Assembly: GCA_023953775.1 (NCBI GenBank)
Contig: JAMLJD010000028.1
Location: 1-47,697, forward strand
Direction of reading: 5' to 3'
DNA from: Rhizobiaceae bacterium
Lineage (GTDB): Bacteria > Pseudomonadota > Alphaproteobacteria > Rhizobiales > Rhizobiaceae
DNA length: 47,697 nucleotides
Position 1 is the stretch's first letter, and each line of letters begins with the position of its first letter. Positions 40,584 to 47,697 of this stretch are shown here, one piece after another. The position numbers and the translations under genes were made by a program. The notes beneath the pieces were generated by a model. That model saw only the letters and a list, made by a program, of their open reading frames with translations, had not been told where the DNA came from and did not search any database.

Positions 40584-42023
40584 ATGGACGCATCGATCAT
40601 CAGGAATGCCGGGTTCGCCGAAGCGAATCGGGAGGACTGGCTGGCGCTGGTTGCAAAGGCGCTGGGCGAGAAATCCTTTGACGGCGTGATGATCTCGAGA
40701 TCCGACGACGGGCTTGCCATCGAGGCGCTGCGCGAGCGCGCCCGCAACCGGCCGGCGATCGGCCGTGCCGGCGACCAGCCGGGCTGGCGCGTTATCCAGA
40801 GGGTCGACGACCGCGACACCGCCCGGGCGGCACGGCAGGCGCAGAACGACATGGATAACGGCGCCGACGGCGTCAGCATCGTCTTCGAAGGGGCACCCAA
40901 CGCCTTCGGGCTCGGCATCCCGGCCACCAAGGACGCGCTGTCGGCGGTGCTGGAAGCCCTGCCGCTCGGCCGAACGCATTTGCGGGTCGACGTCCATCCC
41001 GCAAGCCGGGCAACCGTCGACTGGCTCGTCGAGATCCTGACGCGGCGGCGTGTCGACCCCGCCAAGCTCAGCCTTTCCTGCGGCATCGACCCGGCGGCGC
41101 TGTTTGCCGGCACCGGCCGGCTGCGGATGTCGATCGAGGCTCTCGAAGCGTCGCTGCCGCAGTCGCTGGCGCATTATTTCGCGATGGGTCTTCCCGGCGT
41201 GCTGATCGAGGCCGACGGCCGCGTCTACCACAATGCCGGCGCCTCCGAGGCACAGGAGCTCGGCGGCATGCTCGCCTCGGCGGTGTCGTATCTGCGGATG
41301 TTCGAGGAGGCGCGCCAGCCGCTGGTCTATGCCGCCCCGCATATCGGATTCTCGCTCAGCGTCGACCAGGACCAGTTCATGTCGATGGCCAAGATCAGGG
41401 CGCTGCGCATTCTGTGGGCACGGGTCCAGGAAGCCTGCTCGATCGAGGCATCGCCCTGTGCCATCCACGCCGAGACATCCTATCGTATGATGACGCTGAA
41501 GGATCCCGAGACCAACATCCTGCGCTCCACGATCGCGGCTTTCGCGGCGGCGGCCGGCGGCGCGGACTCCATCGCGGTGCTGCCGCACACCATCGCCCAC
41601 GGGCTGCCCGACGGCTTCGCGCGGCGGATCGCGCGCAACACGCAACTTATCCTCCAGCACGAGAGCCATGCCGGCTTCGTCACCGATCCGGGCGCCGGCT
41701 CGGGCAGCATCGAAACGCTGACGGATGAGCTGTGTGCCTCCGCATGGGAGGAATTCCAACGCATCGAGGTGGAAGGCGGCGTCCTGGCGAGCCTGGCAGC
41801 CGGCCATATCCAGGACCGTGTCGAGGCGGCCGCGGCGCGCCGTGCCGAACTCTACCGGTCCGGCGAGCGGGCGATCATCGGCACGACGCTGTTCCCGGCG
41901 GCGACGGAACGACCGGTCAAGGTTCTCGACGGAAAGCACGATGCGCCGGTCGAGGACGGCGCCGCGAGTTGCCGGCCGCTGCCGCCGCGGCGGATCGACG
42001 AGGCTATCGAGGCGAGCGCATGA
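40584..42023 (+). CDS. mutA: Methylmalonyl-CoA mutase small (beta) subunit
   Basis: 479 residues from ATG 40584 with GGGGAGG just upstream. It has the mutase TIM-barrel domain ([75 protein letters not shown]) but lacks the C-terminal B12-binding domain, so it is the non-catalytic structural subunit. The stop overlaps the large subunit start (ATGA), giving equal synthesis. Together they convert methylmalonyl-CoA to succinyl-CoA in propionate and odd-chain catabolism. Confidence 0.9.
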   Translation: MDASIIRNAGFAEANREDWLALVAKALGEKSFDGVMISRSDDGLAIEALRERARNRPAIGRAGDQPGWRVIQRVDDRDTARAARQAQNDMDNGADGVSIVFEGAPNAFGLGIPATKDALSAVLEALPLGRTHLRVDVHPASRATVDWLVEILTRRRVDPAKLSLSCGIDPAALFAGTGRLRMSIEALEASLPQSLAHYFAMGLPGVLIEADGRVYHNAGASEAQELGGMLASAVSYLRMFEEARQPLVYAAPHIGFSLSVDQDQFMSMAKIRALRILWARVQEACSIEASPCAIHAETSYRMMTLKDPETNILRSTIAAFAAAAGGADSIAVLPHTIAHGLPDGFARRIARNTQLILQHESHAGFVTDPGAGSGSIETLTDELCASAWEEFQRIEVEGGVLASLAAGHIQDRVEAAAARRAELYRSGERAIIGTTLFPAATERPVKVLDGKHDAPVEDGAASCRPLPPRRIDEAIEASA

Positions 42024-44143
42024 TCCCCGACTTTTCCCGCATGGACTGGCACAAGCCCGCCGCGATCGGCGCGGCGACACGCTCGGCCGGCTGGGCGACG
42101 CCGGAGAGCATCGTGGTGCGCGGCGCCTACGGCGAAAGCGATCTGGAAGGCCTGTCGCTGCTCGACGGCTATCCCGGGATCGCGCCCTTCGTGCGCGGCC
42201 CCTACCCCACCATGTATGTGCAGCAGCCGTGGACGATCCGGCAGTATGCCGGTTTCTCGACGGCCGAGGAATCCAACGCCTTCTACCGGCGCAACCTCGC
42301 GGCCGGGCAGAAGGGCCTGTCGATCGCCTTCGATCTCGCCACGCATCGCGGCTACGACAGCGACCATCCGCGCGTGGCCGGCGATGTCGGGATGGCCGGG
42401 GTGGCGATCGATTCCATCCTCGACATGCGCCAGCTCTTCGACGGCATTCCGCTCGACGAGATGAGCGTGTCGATGACCATGAACGGCGCCGTGCTGCCGA
42501 TCATGGCGCTCTACATCGTGGCGGCGGAAGAACAGGGCGTCGAGCAGTCGAAGCTCGCCGGGACCATCCAGAACGACATCCTCAAGGAGTTCATGGTCCG
42601 CAACACCTACATCTATCCGCCGAAGCCCTCGATGCGGATCATCTCCGACATCATCGGCTATACCGCGCAGAACATGCCGCGCTTCAACTCGATCTCGATC
42701 TCCGGCTATCACATCCAGGAAGCCGGAGCGACGGTCGACCTCGAGCTTGCCTACACGATCGCGGACGGCATCGAGTATGCGCGCGCCGGCATCGCCGCCG
42801 GGCTCGACATCGACAAATTTGCGCCCCGGCTCTCCTTCTTCTGGAACGCCGGCATGAACTTCTTCATGGAAGTCGCCAAGCAGCGGGCGGGCCGCCTGAT
42901 CTGGGCGGCGCTGATGAAGAAGAACTTCTCGCCGAAAAGCGCGAAGTCGCTGGCGCTGAGGGCGCACACGCAGACGTCGGGCTGGTCGCTGACAGCGCAG
43001 GACCCCTACAACAACATCATGCGCACGATGATCGAGGCGATGGCGGCGACGCAGGGACACACCCAGTCGCTGCACACCAACGCCTTCGACGAGGCGCTGG
43101 CGCTGCCGACCGACCATTCGGCCCGCATCGCACGCAACACGCAGATCGTGCTGCAGCGTGAATCCGGCATCACGCGCCACATCGACCCGTGGGGCGGCTC
43201 CTATTTCGTCGAGCGCCTGACGCATGATCTCGCCGCGCGCGCGCTGTCGCACATCGACGAGGTCGAAAAGCTCGGCGGCATGGCGGCGGCGATCGAAAAG
43301 GGCGTGCCGAAGATGCGGATCGAGGAAGCGGCTGCGCGCACGCAGGCGCGCATCGATTCCGGCGAGCAGGCGCTGATCGGCGTCAACCGCAACCAGCCGA
43401 CCGAGGACACCGAGGTCGACGTGCTGAAGGTCGACAATGCCGAGGTGCGCGCCCGCCAGCTTTCCAAGCTGCAGCAGCTCAAGGGCACCCGCGACGTCGC
43501 GGCCGTGGACGGCGCTCTAGCCGCTCTGACGAATGCCGCCGGCGGCGACGGCAACCTGCTCGACTTCGCGGTTCGCGCGGCGCGCGCCAAGGCGACGGTC
43601 GGCGAGATTTCGCTGGCGCTCGAAAAGGCGTTCGGCCGGCATGTCGCGGAAATCCGGACCATCTCCGGGGTCTATCGCAAGGAACTGGGCGAGAACCCGG
43701 TCGTCGACAGGCTGGAAGGAAAGGTCGCGGAGTTCGAGAAGAAGACCGGCGGCAAGCCGCGCCTTCTCGTCGCCAAGATGGGCCAGGACGGCCACGACCG
43801 GGGCCAGAAGGTGATCGCCACCGCCTTCGCCGATCTCGGCTTCGACGTCACGGTCGGCTCGATGTTCCAGACGCCGGAGGAGGTCGCCAGGCTCGCCGAC
43901 GAACATGACGTCCACATCGTCGGCGCCTCGTCGCTGGCGGCTGGCCATCTGACGCTGATCCCCGAGTTGCGGGCGGCGCTCGACAAGCTCGGACGCTCCG
44001 ACATGCTGATCATCGCCGGCGGCGTCATCCCGCCGGACGATTTCGACGCGGTGCGCAAGGCTGGCGCGGCGGAAATCTTCCCGCCCGGGACGGTGATCCC
44101 GGAAGCGGCGGAAAAGCTGATCGATATGCTGCTCGAAGCCTGA
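42020..44143 (+). CDS. mutB: Methylmalonyl-CoA mutase large (alpha) subunit
   Basis: 707 residues from ATG 42020 ([10 protein letters not shown]). The N-terminal substrate barrel has [28 protein letters not shown] and [14 protein letters not shown]. The C-terminal cobalamin domain has G-Q-D590-G-H592-D-R-G595, the base-off B12 motif with the Co-ligating His592, plus [10 protein letters not shown] and [11 protein letters not shown]. Catalytic subunit; cytoplasmic. In-frame sequence upstream to 41732 lies within mutA and is not used. Length is standard. Confidence 0.96.
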   Translation: MIPDFSRMDWHKPAAIGAATRSAGWATPESIVVRGAYGESDLEGLSLLDGYPGIAPFVRGPYPTMYVQQPWTIRQYAGFSTAEESNAFYRRNLAAGQKGLSIAFDLATHRGYDSDHPRVAGDVGMAGVAIDSILDMRQLFDGIPLDEMSVSMTMNGAVLPIMALYIVAAEEQGVEQSKLAGTIQNDILKEFMVRNTYIYPPKPSMRIISDIIGYTAQNMPRFNSISISGYHIQEAGATVDLELAYTIADGIEYARAGIAAGLDIDKFAPRLSFFWNAGMNFFMEVAKQRAGRLIWAALMKKNFSPKSAKSLALRAHTQTSGWSLTAQDPYNNIMRTMIEAMAATQGHTQSLHTNAFDEALALPTDHSARIARNTQIVLQRESGITRHIDPWGGSYFVERLTHDLAARALSHIDEVEKLGGMAAAIEKGVPKMRIEEAAARTQARIDSGEQALIGVNRNQPTEDTEVDVLKVDNAEVRARQLSKLQQLKGTRDVAAVDGALAALTNAAGGDGNLLDFAVRAARAKATVGEISLALEKAFGRHVAEIRTISGVYRKELGENPVVDRLEGKVAEFEKKTGGKPRLLVAKMGQDGHDRGQKVIATAFADLGFDVTVGSMFQTPEEVARLADEHDVHIVGASSLAAGHLTLIPELRAALDKLGRSDMLIIAGGVIPPDDFDAVRKAGAAEIFPPGTVIPEAAEKLIDMLLEA

Positions 44144-44150
44144 CCGGGCG

Positions 44151-44207
44151 GCGTTATAATTTACGTTGCAACATATGCTGACCGCGCGTTATAATTCGCG
44201 TTGCAAC
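44151..44207 (+). promoter_or_regulatory. Promoter and two operator repeats of the AbrB-Doc module
   Basis: Two 22-bp direct repeats, 44151-44172 and 44186-44207, match at 20/22 and start 35 bp apart. Each joins TATAAT to the palindrome GTTGCAAC (44165-44172 and 44200-44207). The second TATAAT (44190-44195) is a perfect -10; TTGCAA (44166-44171) of the first repeat serves as a -35 with 18-bp spacing. The operators thus cover the -35 and the start point, fitting autoregulation by the antitoxin complex. Confidence 0.65.
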
Positions 44208-44220
44208 GGAGACCCGTCCC

Positions 44221-44442
44221 ATGAATACAGTGATACGCAAGATCGGAAATTCCGAGGGCGTCATTCTGCCGAAGGAGTTGCTCGAACGTCATAACCTGAA
44301 GGCGGGCGATACGTTGGTCATTTCAGAGACCTCCGATGGGATAGCGCTGCGCGGAGCCGAGGAGACGTTCGAGGAGCAGATGGAAGCAGCGCGGCGTTTC
44401 ATGGACAAGTACAAGGTCGCGCTACAGAAGCTGGCCGAGTGA
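44221..44442 (+). CDS. AbrB/MazE-type antitoxin
   Basis: 73 residues. The N-terminal SpoVT-AbrB swapped-hairpin fold is clear: MNTVIRKIGNSEGVILPKEL, then LKAGDTLVISETSDGIAL (to about 45). The C-terminal helix (EEQMEAARRFMDKYKVALQKLAE) would wrap around the toxin. It binds DNA as a dimer and should repress the operon through the two upstream repeats. Its stop overlaps the toxin start by 4 nt. Codon use has no strong deviation. Confidence 0.9.
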   Translation: MNTVIRKIGNSEGVILPKELLERHNLKAGDTLVISETSDGIALRGAEETFEEQMEAARRFMDKYKVALQKLAE

Positions 44443-44825
44443 CCTACAGGTTCCTGACACGTCAAGCGGTCGATGCCATGCATCAGGAACAGTTCCGCCG
44501 ACACGGCGGGGCTGCTGGAATACGTGACGAAAATGCATTGGAATCGGCCCTTGCCCGGCCTGCAAACAAGGCCGTCTACGGTGAGCCCGATATCCACGAA
44601 CTGGCCGCTGCCTATCTTTTCGGCATTGCCAGGAACCATCCCTTCGTGGATGGCAACAAACGCGCGGCTGTCGTCGCAGCCGGTGCTTTTCTCATCTTCA
44701 ACGGATTTGAGATCGTCGTGAATCAGGGAACCTTGTACGAATTCGTGATGGCAGTCGCGTCGGGAGAGATCGACGAGCACGGCGCGGCGATGTTCCTGCG
44801 CGACCACGTCCAGCCGGTTGCCTGA
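44439..44825 (+). CDS. Doc-type (Fic/Doc) toxin
   Basis: 128 residues; GTG start at 44439 overlaps the antitoxin stop (GTGA). The Fic/Doc catalytic motif is intact, H67-P-F-V-D-G-N-K-R75. Doc toxins phosphorylate EF-Tu and stop translation; Fic relatives AMP-ylate targets. The short all-helical form and pairing with a small antitoxin identify a death-on-curing toxin. Partner antitoxins are commonly Phd, but AbrB-type partners are also known. Confidence 0.9.
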   Translation: MTYRFLTRQAVDAMHQEQFRRHGGAAGIRDENALESALARPANKAVYGEPDIHELAAAYLFGIARNHPFVDGNKRAAVVAAGAFLIFNGFEIVVNQGTLYEFVMAVASGEIDEHGAAMFLRDHVQPVA

Positions 44826-44830
44826 CTTTC

Positions 44831-45298
44831 CTATCGGAGCCCGACGATCTCCCAGTCGACGCCGTTGACCGTGGCGACGTCGCCGACAGCCTTGCCGAAC
44901 AAGGCCTGCGCCATCGGCGAGACATGGCTGATGGTTCCGCCCGCGGCGTCGGCCTCGTCCTCGCCGACGATGGTCCATTTCCTGCGCAGCCCGTCGTCGT
45001 TCTCGATCGACACGGTCATGCCGAAGCGCACGACGGCGCTATCGGCACCCGGCTTCACGAGTTCGGCGGTCTCGCGGCGCGCGTTCCAGTAGCGCAGGTC
45101 GCGTGAGACGAGCGCGATCTTCTCGCGATCGCCGCTGGCCTCGGCCTTTGCCAGCCGCTCACGCAGCGCGGCGAGCTCGGCGTCGATCATCGCCAGCCCC
45201 TTTGGGGTCACGAGGTTCCTGTTGCCGCTCACCGGCCGCTCGCCGATATCGGCGAGCGCGGTTTCGGTGGCGTCTTCCTTGGTGAATGCCCTGCTCAT
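44831..45298 (-). CDS. GreA/GreB family transcription elongation factor
   Basis: 155 residues. The N-terminal coiled coil reads NLVTPKGLAMIDAELAALRERLAKAEASGDREKIALVSRDLRYWNAR. The C-terminal FKBP-like domain has VRFGMTVSIENDDGLRRKWTIVGEDEADAAGGTISHVSPMAQALFGKAVGD, the GreA/B signature. These factors rescue backtracked RNA polymerase. The sequence departs from the main GreA type (N-terminal ERPVSGNRNLVTPKGL), so it is probably the second, GreB-like paralogue. The gene ends 5 bp after the convergent doc gene. Confidence 0.87.
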   Translation of the reverse strand: MSRAFTKEDATETALADIGERPVSGNRNLVTPKGLAMIDAELAALRERLAKAEASGDREKIALVSRDLRYWNARRETAELVKPGADSAVVRFGMTVSIENDDGLRRKWTIVGEDEADAAGGTISHVSPMAQALFGKAVGDVATVNGVDWEIVGLR

Positions 45299-45410
45299 TC
45301 ATTGGAGGTAGGGGCGCGATCGCCCTCAGACAAGCCAACCGTCCCGATACGACACACCCGGCCTGGCACGAAACCTGCCACCAGACACCCATCTGAAGGA
45401 GCGTGATCCG

Positions 45411-46790
45411 ATGATGGACAGGCGGCATTTTCTCTTGGGAACCGGCGCGGCGGCGGCTGCACTGGCCTGCACGCCGGCAAAGTCGATGGCGGGCGATCTT
45501 GCGGGCATATCGACCGCGTCGATCCGCGGTTCCATCTACGCCACCGAATTCGGCGTGCTGCCGGGCGCTTTCGACGACCAGAGCAAGGTCTTCGCACGGA
45601 TGCTCGAGACGGCGGCCGCGCGCGACATGCCGGTGTTCCTGCCGCCGGGCCATTATGTCGTTTCGAACCTGACGCTGCCGCATCGCGTACGGCTTTCGGG
45701 CATTCCCGGCGCATCGCGCATCATCTATGGCGGCGACGGCCATCTGTTCCTCGCCGAGGGGTCGGATCACGTCGAACTGTCGGGCCTTCTGATCGATGGT
45801 GCGAACCGCTGGCTGGGCGACCACGCGCAGGGCCTGATAGATGCCCGCAGGGTCGGCAATCTCGTCATCGACAATTGCCGCATCATCGGCAGCGGCAAGA
45901 ACGGCATCGCGTTCGAACGCGTATCGGGGCGCGTCGAGCGCACGACGATCACCGGTGCGGCCGATGCCGGCCTCTACTCGGTCGAAGGCAGCGGGCTGAC
46001 GATTGCAGGCAATTCCATCTCCGACTGCGCCAATGGCGGCATTCTGGTCCACCGCTGGCAAGTCGCGGACGACGGCACGATGGTCACCGGAAATCGCGTC
46101 GAGCGGATCGGCGCGCGCAATGGCGGTACGGGCCAGTATGGCAACGGGATCAATATCTTCCGCGCCAACAACACGATGGTCGCCAACAACATCGTCGCGG
46201 ATTGCGCGTTTTCGGCGATCCGCGCCAACAGCGCCAGCAACCTGCAGGTCAACGGCAACAATTGCCGCCGGTCGGGCGAAACGGCGATCTACGCGGAATT
46301 CGCGTTCGACGGGGCGGTCATCACCGCCAACATCGTCGACGGCGCCGCCAACGGCATCTCGATCGTCAACTTCAACGAAGGTGGCCGCATGGGAGTCTGT
46401 TCCGGCAATCTCGTGCGCAATCTGTCGGTCGAGGGTCCCTATCAGGCCGATCCGCCGGGCTTCGGCGTCGGCATCACGGTGGAAGCCGATTGCTCGGTCA
46501 CCGGAAACGTCGTCGAAAGCGCGCCGCGCTACGGCATGCATATCGGCTGGGGCGAGTTCATGCGCAATGTGGTCGCGACGGGCAATGTCATACGCGACGT
46601 CGGCGAGGGCATCGCTGTCACTGTGGTCGAAGGCACCGGATCTGCGGTCATCTCCGACAATGTCATTTCAGGCGCCAGAAAGGGCGCGATCGTCGGCCAT
46701 CGCTGGACCGAGGCGGTCACCGGAGACCTTGCCGAGACTGGCGCCGGCGGCTACCGAAGGCTGACGATCGAGCGCAACCAGGTGAGCTGA
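45411..46790 (+). CDS. TIGR03808 family TAT-exported repetitive protein
   Basis: 459 residues. It begins with a twin-arginine signal, DRRHFLLGTGAAAAALAC. The mature part is a right-handed parallel beta-helix built of short repeats (GNSISDCANGGILV, NNIVADCAFSAIRAN, GNVIRDVGEGIAV), as in pectate-lyase-like folds. TIGR03808 proteins are found in rhizobia and their relatives; substrate and function are not known. LACTP could also be read as a lipobox. Single gene, divergent from the GreA-type gene. Confidence 0.9.
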   Translation: MMDRRHFLLGTGAAAAALACTPAKSMAGDLAGISTASIRGSIYATEFGVLPGAFDDQSKVFARMLETAAARDMPVFLPPGHYVVSNLTLPHRVRLSGIPGASRIIYGGDGHLFLAEGSDHVELSGLLIDGANRWLGDHAQGLIDARRVGNLVIDNCRIIGSGKNGIAFERVSGRVERTTITGAADAGLYSVEGSGLTIAGNSISDCANGGILVHRWQVADDGTMVTGNRVERIGARNGGTGQYGNGINIFRANNTMVANNIVADCAFSAIRANSASNLQVNGNNCRRSGETAIYAEFAFDGAVITANIVDGAANGISIVNFNEGGRMGVCSGNLVRNLSVEGPYQADPPGFGVGITVEADCSVTGNVVESAPRYGMHIGWGEFMRNVVATGNVIRDVGEGIAVTVVEGTGSAVISDNVISGARKGAIVGHRWTEAVTGDLAETGAGGYRRLTIERNQVS

Positions 46791-46794
46791 CGCC

Positions 46795-47697
46795 TCAGCC
46801 GGCGGCCAGCGCGCCGGCGGGGCGCACCGCGCCGACCTCTATTCCGTTCCAGTTCTTCAGGACCGGGCTGGCGATACGGCGCAGGCCCGACGCCAGCTCT
46901 TCGTCATCCTTCAGCAGGCCGGCCAGCACGGAAGCGACCATGGTTTCGGCCGCGCGCGTGGCGCCATCGTCGCATTTCAGCGCGATACCCAGCCCGTGTT
47001 CGGGAAGTGCCGCGCAGAACACGCCTTCCGCACCGGTCTTGGTGAAGACCCGCCCCTTGCCGAGTTCCATCATGCGCGTGTCCGCACGGTCGGTGCCGGC
47101 GACGAAGAACGGTTCTGCCATGCAGGCCTCGACGATGCGCCGCGCCGCGGCGGCGCGTTGCCGGCCGAGCCCCCTGCCCGTCACCATGCGCGCACAGCCG
47201 GTCGCGAGATTGCGCAGCGGGACGGCATAGGTCGGGATCGAGCAGCCGTCGACGCCGCAGACATCCGCGCCGTGGGCCGCGCCGGTAACCGCCTCCATCG
47301 CCTCGCGCACCAGCTTCTGCTCGCCATGGCCGGCTCCGACATAGCCGCGATGGTCGATGCCGAGATGGCGGCAGGTGCAGAGGAAACCGGCATGCTTTCC
47401 GGAGCAGTTGTTGTGAAGCGCGGAAGGCTGTCCGCCGGTTGCAAGCGCCAGCGCCGCCGCCTGGCTGGTCGGCCAGTGGGCGCCACATTCGAGTGCGCCG
47501 GCGTCGAGCCCCGCCTTGCCGAGCATCGCGGCGGCAAAGTCGGCGTGGGCCGGTTCGCCGGAATGCGAAGCGCAGGCCATGGCGATCTCTCGCGCATCGA
47601 GGCCGAACGCATCCGCCGCCCCGCTTTCGACCAGCGGCAGCGCCTGTACCGCCTTGACCGCGGAACGCGGGAAAACGGGCCTGTCGACGTCGCCGAT
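46795..47697 (-). CDS. Asparaginase (PF06089, rhizobial-type), partial
   Basis: The frame is open to the right edge, so the N-terminus is missing; about 300 residues are present. Motifs are SGEPAHADFAAAMLGKAGL, the catalytic Ser-Lys pair in NNCSGKHAGFL, and DVCGVDGCSIPTYAVPL with the Cys residues that bind zinc in the Rhizobium etli-type enzymes. These hydrolyse L-asparagine to aspartate and ammonia and are unrelated to E. coli asparaginases I and II. Three bases separate its stop from the TIGR03808 gene, with which it converges. Class assignment is good; inducible versus constitutive form cannot be told. Confidence 0.9.
   Translation of the reverse strand: MGDVDRPVFPRSAVKAVQALPLVESGAADAFGLDAREIAMACASHSGEPAHADFAAAMLGKAGLDAGALECGAHWPTSQAAALALATGGQPSALHNNCSGKHAGFLCTCRHLGIDHRGYVGAGHGEQKLVREAMEAVTGAAHGADVCGVDGCSIPTYAVPLRNLATGCARMVTGRGLGRQRAAAARRIVEACMAEPFFVAGTDRADTRMMELGKGRVFTKTGAEGVFCAALPEHGLGIALKCDDGATRAAETMVASVLAGLLKDDEELASGLRRIASPVLKNWNGIEVGAVRPAGALAAG

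Noticed and set aside
44151..44207. CRISPR array
   Set aside because: Only two repeats with a 13-bp spacer, next to a promoter; they are operators. No other repeat-spacer pattern was seen in the window.

Overview
This 47.7 kb, GC-rich window looks like the chromosome of an alphaproteobacterium of the Hyphomicrobiales (Rhizobiales), probably Phyllobacteriaceae/Mesorhizobium-like. The pointers are a RcGTA-type gene transfer agent cluster with a DUF6107 gene, MucR, a seven-gene Mrp/Pha antiporter operon, DUF1491, DUF2336, DUF5330 and DUF6456 genes, a TIGR03808 TAT-exported protein and a rhizobial-type asparaginase. The genus is an inference from gene content; no rRNA or tRNA gene lies in the window.

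Region 1 (1-8.3 kb, minus strand) is the head and front-tail half of a gene transfer agent. In transcription order it encodes small and large terminase, portal, DUF6107 protein, prohead protease, major capsid, connector, head closure, an unnamed 60-residue ORF, tail terminator, tail tube, tail chaperone, a second chaperone ORF and the start of the tape measure, which runs off the left edge. Most genes are tightly packed with stop/start overlaps. No integrase, repressor or lysis gene is seen. The chaperone pair carries a perfect -1 slippery heptamer directly before the first stop codon.

Region 2 (8.3-10.3 kb) is an accessory island: a short-repeat tract, a minus-strand promoter, two 22-bp direct repeats about 1.5 kb apart, the end of an IS1595/ISXO2-type transposase, a 210-nt run of perfect hairpins ending in a strong terminator, and a lower-GC gene for a HEPN-like protein with an R-x4-H motif. 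This is the best candidate for something undescribed. It is followed by a PBP1a gene whose leader can form mutually exclusive hairpins.

Region 3 (10.3-22 kb) is ordinary chromosome: PBP1a, a DUF1214/DUF1254 pair, DUF2336, DUF1491, a 271-bp MITE, a peptidoglycan-binding membrane protein with its overlapping histidine kinase, DUF5330, SufE, DUF6456 with a DnaA-like HTH protein, and MucR. Region 4 (22.3-28.2 kb, minus) is the mrp/pha operon A to G for Na+(K+)/H+ antiport. Region 5 (28.4-40.3 kb) holds stress and housekeeping genes: MsrB, an SH3-like protein, oligopeptidase B, a TetR/MFS pair, two periplasmic cytochromes c, Fe-type SOD, a class IV aminotransferase, a haloacid dehalogenase, an L,D-transpeptidase lipoprotein and a DUF853 ATPase. 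Region 6 (40.5-47.7 kb) has both methylmalonyl-CoA mutase subunits, an AbrB-Doc toxin-antitoxin module with repeated operators, a GreA-type factor, the TIGR03808 protein and a truncated asparaginase.
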